DNA from: an uncultured Bacteroidota bacterium
GTDB taxonomy: Bacteria > Bacteroidota > Bacteroidia > Flavobacteriales > Flavobacteriaceae
Assembly (NCBI GenBank): GCA_902622595.1
Contig: CACNQM010000003.1
Coordinates: 124,001 to 188,000, forward strand
DNA length: 64,000 bases
Reading direction: 5' to 3'
Made by a program: the position numbers and the translations under genes. Below the pieces are notes generated by a model, which worked only from the letters and a program-made list of their open reading frames with translations, did not search any database and was not told the DNA's origin. Below are positions 30,795 to 41,868 of this stretch, one piece after another (the stretch's first letter is position 1; every line of letters begins with the position of its first letter).

Positions 30795-31835
30795 ATGTCT
30801 AGAGACAATAAAGCTTACAATAATATTTTAGAACTTATTGGTAATACACCTCTTATAAGACTTAATAAAATTTGTGATGGCTTTCCTGGCAAATACTTTA
30901 CAAAATATGAGGGATACAATCCAGGTCATTCGAATAAAGATCGTATTGCTCTACATATTCTAAATCAAGCAGAGAAAAAAAAGATATTAAAAAAAGGGAG
31001 TACTATTATTGAAACTACCTCTGGTAATACAGGTTTTAGCCTAGCTATGGTATCTCTTTTGAAAGGTTATAAATGCATACTTGCTGTTAGTTCCAAAGCA
31101 TCAAAGGATAAAATCAATATGTTGAAGTGTCTTGGAGCAGAAATTTATGTATGCCCTTCAAATGTTCCATCAGACGATCCTAGATCATATTATGAAGTTG
31201 CTAAAAAATTAAATAATGAAATAGAAGATTCAGTATATATTAACCAATATTTTAATGACTTAAATGTTCAAGCTCATTATGAAACTACAGGTCCTGAAAT
31301 ATGGAAGCAAACAGATGGCGATATAACTCACTTGATTGCTTGTAGTGGTACTGGGGGTACAATTTCTGGAATTGGTAGGTACCTAAAAGAACAAAATAAA
31401 AACATAAAAATTATAGGTGTCGATGCTTATGGCTCTATATTAAAAAAATATCATGAGACTGGTGAAATTGATAAAAATGAAATTTATTCATATAGAATTG
31501 AAGGTCTTGGTAAAAACATAGTACCCTCAGCTACTGATTTCAAAATTATTGATAAGTTTGTTAAAGTTACAGATTCAGACAGTGCTTATATGTCAAGAGA
31601 AATTACCTTAAAAGAAGGCCTATTCGTTGGATATACATCTGGAGCTGCATTTCAAGCAGTCAATATACTTAATGATGAAAATGAATTTAATGATGATAGT
31701 TGTGTAGTTATTGTTTTTCCTGATCACGGATCTAGGTATCTCTCTAAAATCTATTCAGATGAGTGGATGAATAATCAAGGATTTTATGATAGAAGTTTTT
31801 ATCAACCAAAAAAGAATACAATTAATTATATTTGA
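30795..31835 (+). CDS. PLP-dependent cysteine-synthase-family enzyme, candidate cysteate synthase
   Basis: [58 protein letters not shown]. Confidence 0.85.
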   Translation: MSRDNKAYNNILELIGNTPLIRLNKICDGFPGKYFTKYEGYNPGHSNKDRIALHILNQAEKKKILKKGSTIIETTSGNTGFSLAMVSLLKGYKCILAVSSKASKDKINMLKCLGAEIYVCPSNVPSDDPRSYYEVAKKLNNEIEDSVYINQYFNDLNVQAHYETTGPEIWKQTDGDITHLIACSGTGGTISGIGRYLKEQNKNIKIIGVDAYGSILKKYHETGEIDKNEIYSYRIEGLGKNIVPSATDFKIIDKFVKVTDSDSAYMSREITLKEGLFVGYTSGAAFQAVNILNDENEFNDDSCVVIVFPDHGSRYLSKIYSDEWMNNQGFYDRSFYQPKKNTINYI

Positions 31836-33096
31836 GATTATGCAAGATTTATTTGATAAAATATATAAAAATAAAGGTCCATTAGGAAAATGGGCTTCAA
31901 TAGCTGAGGGTTATTTTGCTTTTCCAAAGTTAGAAGGACCTATATCAAATCGAATGAAATTTAATGACAAGGAAGTTATAACTTGGAGTGTAAATGATTA
32001 TTTAGGTTTAGCTAATCATCCTGAAGTAAGACAAGTTGATGCTGAAGCTGCAAAAGCCTATGGGAGTGCATATCCAATGGGAGCAAGACTAATGTCAGGC
32101 CATACAAAGTATCATGAAAAGTTAGAATCTGAACTTGCAAAATTTACTTCTAAGGAATCTGCATATCTCCTTAATTTTGGCTATCAAGGAATACTCTCAA
32201 CTATTGATTCTTTAGTATCTAAAAATGATATTATAGTCTATGACATTGATGCCCACGCATGTATTGTTGATGGTGTAAGACTCCATTTAGGAAAAAGGTT
32301 TACTTACCAGCACAATGACATGAAAAGTCTCGAAAAAAATCTTGAAAGAGCAACTAAAATGGCAGAACAAACAGGCGGAGGTATATTAGTTATTTCCGAG
32401 GGCGTTTTTGGGATGAGGGGTGAACAAGGAAAACTAAAAGAAATTGTCCAACTTAAAAATAAATTTAAGTTTAGACTGCTTGTTGACGACGCTCATGGTT
32501 TTGGAACTCTCGGAAAAACTGGTGCAGGAACCGGTGAAGAGCAGGGTATTCAAGATCAAATAGATGTTTACTTTGCCACATTTGCAAAATCAATGGCCTC
32601 TACTGGTGCCTTTATTTCTGGAGATAAAGAAATAATAGGTTTTCTTAGATATAATATGCGATCACAAATGTTTGCAAAATCTCTTCAAATTCAATTAGTA
32701 ATAGGGGCTTTAAAACGTTTAGAATTACTTCAGACAAAACCCGAATTGAAAGATAAATTATGGGAAAATGTAAATATGCTTCAAACTGGATTAAAGAAAA
32801 GAGGATTTGATATTGGTTCTACACAAAGCTGTGTAACTCCAGTTTATTTGGAGGGAAGTGTTCCTGAGGCAATGGCATTAGTTCGTGACCTAAGAGAAAA
32901 TTACCAAATATTTTGTTCCATTGTTGTTTATCCTGTAATTCCTAAGGGATTAATACTCCTTAGATTAATTCCTACATCATCTCATAATGAGAATGATATT
33001 AATGAGACACTTGATGCTTTTGCCTCAATAAGGGAAAAATTAAAAAAAGGAGTTTATAAGATTGCCTCTAAAGGTGTTGAAGAAGAGGTAAACTAG
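31786..33096 (+). CDS. Alpha-oxoamine synthase family PLP enzyme (serine/cysteate acyltransferase-like); start probably 31840
   Basis: [65 protein letters not shown]. Confidence 0.88.
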   Translation: MIEVFINQKRIQLIIFEIMQDLFDKIYKNKGPLGKWASIAEGYFAFPKLEGPISNRMKFNDKEVITWSVNDYLGLANHPEVRQVDAEAAKAYGSAYPMGARLMSGHTKYHEKLESELAKFTSKESAYLLNFGYQGILSTIDSLVSKNDIIVYDIDAHACIVDGVRLHLGKRFTYQHNDMKSLEKNLERATKMAEQTGGGILVISEGVFGMRGEQGKLKEIVQLKNKFKFRLLVDDAHGFGTLGKTGAGTGEEQGIQDQIDVYFATFAKSMASTGAFISGDKEIIGFLRYNMRSQMFAKSLQIQLVIGALKRLELLQTKPELKDKLWENVNMLQTGLKKRGFDIGSTQSCVTPVYLEGSVPEAMALVRDLRENYQIFCSIVVYPVIPKGLILLRLIPTSSHNENDINETLDAFASIREKLKKGVYKIASKGVEEEVN

Positions 33097-34214
33097 TCGT
33101 TTAACATAACTGGCATTACCAACATTGTTATTGATTCTTTGACGTTATTGTCATCATTAACTGGTCTAATTATACCTGCTCTATTAGGATGTGACATTGA
33201 TAGAGTTATTATTTCTGAATCTAAATTGTTAAGCATTTCAATTAAAAATTTAGAATTGAATCCAATCTGCATATCATCTCCTGAATATTGACACTCTAGG
33301 TTTTCGTCGGCTTTATTGCTAAAATCAAAGTCCTCAGCACTTATATTTAGTAGGGAACCTGCAATTTTAAGTTTGATTTGATTTGTTGTTTTATTAGAAA
33401 ATATACTAACTCTCCTAACAGAATTTAAAAATAATTGCCTGTCAATTGTTAATACATTAGGGTTTTCTTTTGGGATAACAGCCTCATAGTTTGGAAATTT
33501 TCCATCAATCAATCTACATGTTATTGATGATTTTCCAAATGTAAATTTTGCATTTGAATCATTGTGTTGAATTGTTAGGTCCAAATCTTCAGCTTGAAGA
33601 ATTCCTTTTAAAATTTGTAGAGGCTTTTTAGGAATAATAAATTCAGATACATTATTGGCAGTATATTCTGATGTTTCAAATTTAACTAGCTTGTGCGCAT
33701 CTGTTGCTACAAACTTAAGGGAGTCACTGTTAAACTGAAAAAAAACTCCGCTCATAACTGGTCTTAAATCGTCAGTTCCCGAAGCAAAAATAGTTGAGTT
33801 TATAGCATTACCAAGATAAACGCTATTTAATATCGTTTCGTGAGCATCAAGTATTTCAACTTGTTTAGGAAATTCTTCTCCCTCAAGATATGCAAGAGAG
33901 TATTTACCATTACTTGCGCTAATTTCAATGGTATTATTTTCTGTCTTTATGAAGGTCAAGGGTTGTTCTGAAAATGTCTTAAGAATATCAGTTAAAAGTT
34001 TTGCAGAGACTGCTATTTTATCATTGGAAGTTGATTCAATATCAATTTGGCTTGTCATTGTAGACTCGAGGTCAGATGAACTTATGGTAAGTTTATTCTT
34101 GTCAACTTCAAATAAAAAGTTGTCAAGTATTGGGATCGTATTTGATGAATTTATAACTCCACTTAAAGTTTGAAGTTCTTTATATAAAATGGAGGATGAA
34201 ACAATAAATTTCAT
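33093..34214 (-). CDS. dnaN: DNA polymerase III beta (sliding clamp)
   Basis: NTIPILDNFLFEV, FASGTDDLRPVMSGVFFQF, ATDAHKLVKF, IGFNSKFLIEML. Confidence 0.97.
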   Translation of the reverse strand: MKFIVSSSILYKELQTLSGVINSSNTIPILDNFLFEVDKNKLTISSSDLESTMTSQIDIESTSNDKIAVSAKLLTDILKTFSEQPLTFIKTENNTIEISASNGKYSLAYLEGEEFPKQVEILDAHETILNSVYLGNAINSTIFASGTDDLRPVMSGVFFQFNSDSLKFVATDAHKLVKFETSEYTANNVSEFIIPKKPLQILKGILQAEDLDLTIQHNDSNAKFTFGKSSITCRLIDGKFPNYEAVIPKENPNVLTIDRQLFLNSVRRVSIFSNKTTNQIKLKIAGSLLNISAEDFDFSNKADENLECQYSGDDMQIGFNSKFLIEMLNNLDSEIITLSMSHPNRAGIIRPVNDDNNVKESITMLVMPVMLND

Positions 34215-34292
34215 ATGCTTTTTTTCAAATATATCTAAATGAAACTATTTTTCTTACAATTAATAACAAAAGTTATCTAAAAAATACAAACA

Positions 34293-35120
34293 CTAAAATT
34301 GCACACTTACTACATCTCTATAATTCAGTCCAAAGAGAGTGCTAGCACTTCCAACTGTTTGAGGGTTGCTTCTGTATATGCAAAGCTGTAAATACCCAAG
34401 ATTATTAAATATGGCAATCTTCTTACCATCTTCTTCTCTATCTTTTTTTTCAAGACTAAAGTCTATTGCATCTGAGTAATTTTTATAAACTTTTGAAAAT
34501 TTGACATTTCTTGCATTAATAATAAAAGGCCTTGTCTTTGATATTTCTTTAAATAATTTTTCTGTGATATTTGTTACAACATTCCCATAATTATCAATAT
34601 AAATAACACTACCTAATATTTGATTGATTTCTTTATTAATAACAGGTCTTAAATTTGTAATTTCTTTGATTTTCTCTATTTCAGTTCCAACAACATTTAA
34701 TGGGCCTGACCTTTTTATATGAGATGCAACTTTAACAAATAATTCATCAGCAGAAATATTATTATTATAATTACTGTGTATGTTAATTTCCACAATTTGA
34801 TCGGGTTTTTTGTCTCTAAAAATTAAAGAGAATACACCATTATCTGCCCCTATAAAAAAACATCCCTCGTACATAATTGCAATATGTCTGTTTTCAGGTG
34901 TTAGTTCTGAATCTACACTTAAAATATGTATTGTTCCCTTTGGAAAATCTCTGAATGCGCCCTCAAGAACATATCCAGCTTCAGAAAGATTAAATGGACT
35001 TATATCATGGCTAATATCAACTATTCTGATATTATCTATATTGCTGATTAATTTTGCTTTTAGAGAACTTACTGAATAGTCTTTGTTTCCATAATCAGTA
35101 GTTAATGTTATGATAGCCAT
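34293..35120 (-). CDS. SAM hydrolase / SAM hydroxide adenosyltransferase (DUF62)
   Basis: ITLTTDYGNKDYSVSSLKAKL, IVDISHDISPFN, GADNGVFSL, YIDNYGNVVTNI. Confidence 0.93.
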   Translation of the reverse strand: MAIITLTTDYGNKDYSVSSLKAKLISNIDNIRIVDISHDISPFNLSEAGYVLEGAFRDFPKGTIHILSVDSELTPENRHIAIMYEGCFFIGADNGVFSLIFRDKKPDQIVEINIHSNYNNNISADELFVKVASHIKRSGPLNVVGTEIEKIKEITNLRPVINKEINQILGSVIYIDNYGNVVTNITEKLFKEISKTRPFIINARNVKFSKVYKNYSDAIDFSLEKKDREEDGKKIAIFNNLGYLQLCIYRSNPQTVGSASTLFGLNYRDVVSVQF

Positions 35121-35197
35121 TTAATTGATAAACTTTACAAAATTTATGTAAATTTGAATCAAATAATCTACTATAACAAATTTTTAAATACAATCTA

Positions 35198-36121
35198 TTG
35201 AGTGACCTTCAATTTGAGTTAACAGATGTTGATCCACAGTATTTTTTTTCTAGAGATAACCTAAACTCTTTAAAATCAAGTTTTCCTAAGATTAAATTAG
35301 TTCAGAGAGGACAAACTATTAAAGCTCTTGGAGATAAAAATGAATTAAAAAAATTTGATAAAAAATTTAGAAGTCTTTTAAATTATTATTCAGAGTTTAA
35401 CTCAATGGATCCCAATGTTATTAATGATATAGTTGTAAAAGATATCAAGTTTAATGGTGAAAAACCCTCCTTAATTTTACATGGAATATCTGGAAAACCA
35501 ATTTTAGCTAAAACTGTTAATCAAAAAAAACTTAATGACTCAATTGAAACAAATGATTTAATATTTGCGGTTGGACCAGCTGGTACTGGAAAAACATACA
35601 CCGGTGTCGCTATGGCTGTTAAAGCTTTAAAAGAAAAAGAAATAAAAAAAATTATCTTAACAAGACCTGCTGTTGAAGCTGGTGAAAATCTTGGATATCT
35701 TCCAGGAGATTTAAAAGAGAAATTAGATCCTTATATGCAACCACTGTATGATGCATTAACTGATATGATTCCTCGAAATAAACTTGAAAAATTTTTAGAA
35801 GATCGCACTATTGAAATTGCTCCTCTAGCTTTTATGAGAGGTAGAACCCTTGACAATGCTTTTGTTATTCTTGACGAAGCTCAAAATACGACACCTGCTC
35901 AGATGAAAATGTTTCTAACGAGAATGGGTATGAATGCTAAATTTATGGTAACAGGTGATCCAGGACAAGTAGATTTACCAAAAAAGGAGAATTCTGGATT
36001 AAGAGAAGCTATTAAAATTTTATCTAATAAGAGGGGGATTAAAATTATTTATCTTGATGATAAAGATGTAATAAGACACCCAATAGTAAAAAAAGTTATT
36101 GATGCTTATAATAATGTTTAA
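35198..36121 (+). CDS. phoH: PhoH-family ATPase (TTG start)
   Basis: FAVGPAGTGKTYTGVAMAV, LTRPAVEAGENLGYLPGDLKEK, ILDEAQNTTPAQMKMFLTRMG. Confidence 0.95.
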   Translation: MSDLQFELTDVDPQYFFSRDNLNSLKSSFPKIKLVQRGQTIKALGDKNELKKFDKKFRSLLNYYSEFNSMDPNVINDIVVKDIKFNGEKPSLILHGISGKPILAKTVNQKKLNDSIETNDLIFAVGPAGTGKTYTGVAMAVKALKEKEIKKIILTRPAVEAGENLGYLPGDLKEKLDPYMQPLYDALTDMIPRNKLEKFLEDRTIEIAPLAFMRGRTLDNAFVILDEAQNTTPAQMKMFLTRMGMNAKFMVTGDPGQVDLPKKENSGLREAIKILSNKRGIKIIYLDDKDVIRHPIVKKVIDAYNNV

Positions 36122-36132
36122 AAAGATAGCTA

Positions 36133-37077
36133 GTGAATAGTGTCTACAAAACAGACTTTAGTTTTCCAGGTCAAACCTCTAAATATCAAGGAAAAGTAAG
36201 AGATGTATATACAATCAAGGATGACATTCTAGTAATTATTGCTTCCGATAGGATATCTGCATTTGATATAGTTATGCCCAAGTCCGTTCCATATAAAGGG
36301 CAAGTGCTTAATCAAATATCAATTGAAATGTTAGACTCCACAAAAGACATAATTGATAATTGGTTAATTTCCTCACCTGACCCAAATGTTTCAATAGGGC
36401 ATAAGTTAAAACCTATTAAAATTGAGATGGTGATAAGAGGCTATTTGAGTGGTCATGCTGATAGACTATATAAGTCAGGTGCACGAAGCATATGCGGTGT
36501 TAAGATGCCTGACGGTCTTGTTTCTAATCAAAAATTTGATGAACCAATAATTACACCAAGTACAAAAGCTGACTTTGGTCATGATGAAGACATATCAAAA
36601 TCTGATATATTGAAAAAAAATATTTTATCAATTGATCAGTATGAGGAGGTTGAAAAAATTACTCATAAATTATTTCAAAGAGGTTCTAAAATTGCTGAAG
36701 AAAGAGGGCTGATTCTAGTAGACACAAAATATGAATTCGGATATGATAATAAAAATAGATTATATCTAATTGATGAAATTCATACTCCAGATTCTTCTAG
36801 ATATTTTTATATTGATGGTTATAAAGAAGCTGTTAATAAAGGAATACCACCTAAACAACTTTCCAAAGAGTTTTTTAGACAATGGTTAATTAATAATGAT
36901 TTTCAAGGAAAAGAAAATCAAGATTTACCAGAAATAACTGATAAAATTGTTGATGATGTTTCTAATAGATATATTGAATTATTTAATTTAATAACTGGAA
37001 ATACCTTTGAGCCAAGAAAATCAGATAATATATTAAAAGAAATAGAAGGTAATATTATAGAGTTTTTATCTACTTAA
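36133..37077 (+). CDS. purC: Phosphoribosylaminoimidazolesuccinocarboxamide synthase
   Basis: GKVRDVYTI, ASDRISAFDIVMP, EMVIRGYLSGHA, DTKYEFG, DEIHTPDSSR. Confidence 0.96.
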   Translation: MNSVYKTDFSFPGQTSKYQGKVRDVYTIKDDILVIIASDRISAFDIVMPKSVPYKGQVLNQISIEMLDSTKDIIDNWLISSPDPNVSIGHKLKPIKIEMVIRGYLSGHADRLYKSGARSICGVKMPDGLVSNQKFDEPIITPSTKADFGHDEDISKSDILKKNILSIDQYEEVEKITHKLFQRGSKIAEERGLILVDTKYEFGYDNKNRLYLIDEIHTPDSSRYFYIDGYKEAVNKGIPPKQLSKEFFRQWLINNDFQGKENQDLPEITDKIVDDVSNRYIELFNLITGNTFEPRKSDNILKEIEGNIIEFLST

Positions 37078-38590
37078 ATTCAGAGGAAAGTATACCAACA
37101 AAACTTTCAATTCCCTTTATATAATTAATTAATTTAATATTTTCATTGGGACTATGTTGATTGTTATCCTTATTAACAGTAGGTACACCAACTGCAGGAA
37201 TATTTAAAACATTAACAAATGGAGAAATAGGAACAGAACCACCACTAGTTCTTCTAAGAACAGGTTCTACTCCAAATGTATTTGTAAGTGCTTTAGATAG
37301 CCACTTGCCAAGATCACTATCTATATCAGTTCTAAATGCAGGGTATGATACTGTAGAGTTAAATTTTACAATTTTATCATATTTCATTCTTTCTGCCTTT
37401 GAAGGTTCATGGTCGAGTACTATGTAGCCTAAATTTTTAATATGATTTTTAATTAAATCATGAAGTCTATATCCATCAGATTCGATAACAAGTCTTACAT
37501 CAATTTCAGCAATACACTCTGATGGGACAATTGTTCTTACTTCATCTTCTACCCAACCAGCTTTAATCCCTCTCACATTTAATGAAGGGTACTGAATGGC
37601 CTCTTGATATGAATTTCCAACAGATTCAGGTTTTTTAAACTGCATTTTATCAATCATGCTTTCTTCATCATCAGGTACATTATCTAAATATTTTTTCACT
37701 TGATCTGATATAGTAATTCCATCATAGTATCCTTTTATCTTTACAACCCCATTCTCATCTTTCATAGATGATAATATATCTGACATTCTAAAGACGGGAT
37801 TAGGCGCGTAATTACCAAAATGTCCACTATGTTGAGGTACAATTGGTCCATATGTTTTTAAAGTAATTGATGATATTCCTCTATTTCCAAAATTTAAAGT
37901 AGGAAGGTCTGATACATGTTGAGGACCATCAAATATTAATAATGCATCACTTTTAAGAATGGAACTGTGTTTCTTTACTGCTTCAGGTAGGCTAGGTGAA
38001 CCTTTTTCCTCCTCAAAATCCATAACTAGCTTTAAATTTAATTTTTGATTAATATTATTAGAGTTCATAAATTTTAATGCTTGAATAAGCATCATTACTG
38101 GACCCTTAGCATCTGAAGAGGCCCTAGCAAATATTCTAATGTCCTTGTCCTCTATAGTTTTATAATCTATATCAGCTATTTTATTTGAATCATAATCAAT
38201 AAAACTTTCATTATCTTTTATTTTATAAACAGGAATAAAGGGATTTTCTTGATTCCATTTTTTTGGATCTACAGGCTGTCCATCAAGGTGCATATAAATA
38301 AGCACAGTTTTATAATCATCACTAATATGTTTAGATGCTAATAAAAGAGGGATAGTTTTTGTTTCAAGCCTGTTAACCTTAAAATCAAGTGATTTAAACT
38401 TATTCTCGGTCCAATCAATTAACTCATATATGTCAGATTCAAAGTTTGCATCATTTGGATAAGACAGAAACTCAATAAATTCATCAATATTATCAATTCC
38501 TTGTTTAAAAATTTCATTCTTGTATTCTCTTTGACTAAAAAGTGAGATAGATGTGAACAATAATATAATTGTAAGTTTAAATATTTTCAT
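37070..38590 (-). CDS. M20-family peptidase, secreted (copy 2 of tandem pair)
   Basis: ARASSDAKGPVMMLIQAL, MDFEEEKGSPSL, RRTSGGSVPISPFVNVL; signal peptide. Confidence 0.92.
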   Translation of the reverse strand: MKIFKLTIILLFTSISLFSQREYKNEIFKQGIDNIDEFIEFLSYPNDANFESDIYELIDWTENKFKSLDFKVNRLETKTIPLLLASKHISDDYKTVLIYMHLDGQPVDPKKWNQENPFIPVYKIKDNESFIDYDSNKIADIDYKTIEDKDIRIFARASSDAKGPVMMLIQALKFMNSNNINQKLNLKLVMDFEEEKGSPSLPEAVKKHSSILKSDALLIFDGPQHVSDLPTLNFGNRGISSITLKTYGPIVPQHSGHFGNYAPNPVFRMSDILSSMKDENGVVKIKGYYDGITISDQVKKYLDNVPDDEESMIDKMQFKKPESVGNSYQEAIQYPSLNVRGIKAGWVEDEVRTIVPSECIAEIDVRLVIESDGYRLHDLIKNHIKNLGYIVLDHEPSKAERMKYDKIVKFNSTVSYPAFRTDIDSDLGKWLSKALTNTFGVEPVLRRTSGGSVPISPFVNVLNIPAVGVPTVNKDNNQHSPNENIKLINYIKGIESFVGILSSEFK

Positions 38591-38637
38591 TTTTTATTTT
38601 TTAAAGATGGATTCAGAGTGCTTAAATTTACAAAGCA

Positions 38638-40155
38638 TTAGAAATTATCAGTTAAAATACCTAAATAGGTTTGAATTCCAGTAATATAATTTTCAATCTT
38701 GATATTTTCGTTAGGGCTGTGCTGATTATTATCTTGATTTACTGTTGGAACTGTAACAGCAGGAATTCCCAAAGTGTTTACAAATGGTGATATTGGTACT
38801 GATCCACCACTAGTTCTCTTTCTAACAGGTTCTGTATTAAATGTATTCTTTAATGATTTTACCAGCCACTTACCAATATCAGAATTTATATCAGTTCTAA
38901 ATGCATCATAATCAAAAGTTGATATAAATGTCACAATTTTATTATATTTTAATCTCTCCTCCTTTGTTGGCCTTCTATCCATTATAACATATCCTAAATC
39001 TTTAATATGTTTTTTAATTAGATTATGAAGCCTTTTAGGATCAGACTCTAATACAAGTCTTACATCAATTTCAGCTATACACTCAGATGGAACAATTGTT
39101 CTTACTTCCTCTCTAACCCATCCAGATTCAATTCCCCTTACATTTAATGAAGGGTACTGAATTGATTCTTGATAATTTGAACCAACATTATCAAAAGTAT
39201 TGAATTGCATATCTTCCATCATTTTTTTTTCATCATCGGGAACTCCTGCTAATATTGCCTGAGTTTCTTTATCAAGTGTTACTCCATCATAAAAGCCCTC
39301 TATTACAACTCTTCCATCTTTATCTTTCATTGATGAAAGAATCTCAGACATTCTAAAGACGGGATTTGGAGCGTAATTGCCAAAATGTCCGCTGTGTTGA
39401 GGTACAATTGGTCCATAAGTAATTAACCTTATATCAGATATTCCTCTAGCACCAAAAGTTAATGTGGGTAAATTAGATGGGTGTTTAGGACCATCAAATA
39501 TGAATAGTGCGTCACTTTTTAATTTTGAAGAATATTTTTTGACTGCAGCTGCAAGATTCGGTGAACTAATCTCTTCTTCAAAATCCATTATAACTTTAAT
39601 ATTATACTTTAATTCAATATCATTTCTCCTCATTATCTCAAGAGCACTTAACATCATCATTACTGGTCCTTTAGCGTCAGATGATGATCTAGCAAAAATT
39701 CTTAGGTCCTTTTCTAAAATATCTTTCATAGAAATACCCTTTAATATTTCCCAATCGACTATCTCATATTTTTCATTTATTTTTTCTTTTAATACAGCTC
39801 TGTATGGATCCTGTTGCTCCCATTTTGAATTATCAACTGGTTGCCCATCAAATTGAAGGTATATTAAAATAGTCTTTGCTTTTTCAGAAATAATTTTAGA
39901 TGCTAACAGAAGAGGTAATTCAGGTGTTTCAAGTCTTTCTACATCAAAACCATATTTTTTAAAATTATCTATACCCCATTTAATTAATGGCTCCATTTCC
40001 GATTTATAATTAGCATCATTTTTAATTAATAGAAAATCTCTGAATTCATTTATGCTTTCAATACCAATGTTAAATGACTGATTTTTATAATCTATTTGTG
40101 AGAATATATATGTACTGTTAATGATGATAAGTATTGTAAAAATTAATTTTTTCAT
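38638..40155 (-). CDS. M20-family peptidase, secreted (copy 1 of tandem pair)
   Basis: ARSSSDAKGPVMMMLSAL, MDFEEEISSPNL, KRTSGGSVPISPFVNTL; signal peptide. Confidence 0.92.
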   Translation of the reverse strand: MKKLIFTILIIINSTYIFSQIDYKNQSFNIGIESINEFRDFLLIKNDANYKSEMEPLIKWGIDNFKKYGFDVERLETPELPLLLASKIISEKAKTILIYLQFDGQPVDNSKWEQQDPYRAVLKEKINEKYEIVDWEILKGISMKDILEKDLRIFARSSSDAKGPVMMMLSALEIMRRNDIELKYNIKVIMDFEEEISSPNLAAAVKKYSSKLKSDALFIFDGPKHPSNLPTLTFGARGISDIRLITYGPIVPQHSGHFGNYAPNPVFRMSEILSSMKDKDGRVVIEGFYDGVTLDKETQAILAGVPDDEKKMMEDMQFNTFDNVGSNYQESIQYPSLNVRGIESGWVREEVRTIVPSECIAEIDVRLVLESDPKRLHNLIKKHIKDLGYVIMDRRPTKEERLKYNKIVTFISTFDYDAFRTDINSDIGKWLVKSLKNTFNTEPVRKRTSGGSVPISPFVNTLGIPAVTVPTVNQDNNQHSPNENIKIENYITGIQTYLGILTDNF

Positions 40156-41057
40156 TTTTGTAAAATTTTATTGATGTTATCTGTTATGTTTTTACTCATA
40201 TCTATTTTTTTAGCATCAGAATATTTTTTGTTCCAAGTTATTTGTCTTTTGGCATAATTTCTGGTATTCTGTTTAATTTTTTCTATTGCCTCTTCATAAG
40301 ATATTTTATTTTCAAAATAATTAATAAATTCCTTATATCCAACAGTATTCAAGGTATTTAAATATTTAAATTCTTTTAAAAGGTATACCTCATTTTCTAA
40401 ACCATTCTTAATCATTATATCTACTCTTTTATCAATTTTAGAATATAGAATTTGTCTTTCACAGTTAAGAATTATGACTTCATTGCTAAAGGTCCTTTCC
40501 TTATTATCAGCTTTTCTAAAAGAAGTAAAACTTTTACCAGAGGTTTCAATTACCTCTAGTGCCCTAATGAGTCTGCGTGAATTATTTTTATCAACTTTAT
40601 CATAATATTCTGGGTCGAGTTTCTTTAATTTTTCCTGTAAATATTCAATTCCATTTTCTATGTACTTTTTATTAATCATTTTCTTTATATCTATTGGAAT
40701 AGATGGAAATTTGTCAATACCATACAATATTGAGTCTGCATAAAGACCTGAACCCCCCACAAGAATTAAATTATCATAATTTAAAAAAAGACTATTTATT
40801 AGATTAATAGCATCCTTTTCAAATTTTCCAACATTATAATCATCATGAATACTTTTATTATGAATAAAATGATGTTTAATGGTATCTAATTGTTTCCTAG
40901 ATGGTGGAGAAGTACCAATTTTAAGTTCTTTGAAAAACTGTCTTGAATCGCAGGAAATAATTTCAGTATTTAACTTTTTAGCAATAGCAATGCTTAACTC
41001 TGTTTTACCAACTCCAGTTGGCCCAGCAATATAAATTAACTTTTTACTTGTCATCAT
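40152..41057 (-). CDS. miaA: tRNA dimethylallyltransferase
   Basis: YIAGPTGVGKTELSIAIAKKLNTEIISCDSRQFF, NSRRLIRALEVIETSGKSF, KRQITWNKK. Confidence 0.96.
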   Translation of the reverse strand: MMTSKKLIYIAGPTGVGKTELSIAIAKKLNTEIISCDSRQFFKELKIGTSPPSRKQLDTIKHHFIHNKSIHDDYNVGKFEKDAINLINSLFLNYDNLILVGGSGLYADSILYGIDKFPSIPIDIKKMINKKYIENGIEYLQEKLKKLDPEYYDKVDKNNSRRLIRALEVIETSGKSFTSFRKADNKERTFSNEVIILNCERQILYSKIDKRVDIMIKNGLENEVYLLKEFKYLNTLNTVGYKEFINYFENKISYEEAIEKIKQNTRNYAKRQITWNKKYSDAKKIDMSKNITDNINKILQK

Positions 41058-41865
41058 CTAAGTGAGAACCACATTGATGACAGAATATAGCATTGTCTTT
41101 GTGTTTATCACATAAACATTCAGCACAAACTCTTGTATTAACATCTACTTTTTTTCTACTTTGAACCATTTCTGCAGAGATTATACCAGTTGGTACAGCT
41201 ATTATTCCATAACCTAATATCATCAAAACTGATGCAAGAAACTTACCTAAACCAGTTAATGGGACAATATCTCCATAACCAACTGTAGAAATTGTGCTTA
41301 TACACCAATAAATGCTTTCTGGGATATTATTGAATCCTGCTTGAGGTCCTTCTATAATGTACATTAGCGTACCAAACAATATGCACATTATCAAAACAAA
41401 AAGAAGAAATATTATAATTTTTGCTCTGCTAACAAGTAGTGATCTATATAAAAAGTTTGATTCCCCAATATATCTAGATATGTGAAGAACTCTAAATATC
41501 CTAAGTATTCTCAAAGCTCTAATTGCCATCATGGTTTCTAGTTGAGCACCTATAAATATCAGTGATACATATTTAGGGATGGTTGCGAGTAAGTCAATTA
41601 CTCCATAAAAGCTAAATATATATTTACTTGGATGATGAATTGAAATAATTCTAAGAATATACTCAACAGTAAATAATATTGTTATTGTCCACTCTGCAAT
41701 ATTTAAAATGTTATAGTATTTTTCGTTAATCCATCCAACAGTCTCAAGAGCAACAAGTGCTACACTTATAATTATTACTATAATAAGTAATATATCAAAT
41801 GCCTTACCTGCAGGAGTATCTGCCTCATAAATTATATCATGTATTTTCTGACGAGTTTTATTCAA
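41044..41865 (-). CDS. Voltage-gated-like potassium channel with C-terminal zinc-ribbon
   Basis: RALRILRIFRVLHISRY S4-like, ISTVGYGDIVP filter, C-terminal CAEC...CHQC. Confidence 0.9.
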   Translation of the reverse strand: MNKTRQKIHDIIYEADTPAGKAFDILLIIVIIISVALVALETVGWINEKYYNILNIAEWTITILFTVEYILRIISIHHPSKYIFSFYGVIDLLATIPKYVSLIFIGAQLETMMAIRALRILRIFRVLHISRYIGESNFLYRSLLVSRAKIIIFLLFVLIMCILFGTLMYIIEGPQAGFNNIPESIYWCISTISTVGYGDIVPLTGLGKFLASVLMILGYGIIAVPTGIISAEMVQSRKKVDVNTRVCAECLCDKHKDNAIFCHQCGSHLDDDK

Positions 41866-41868
41866 TGC

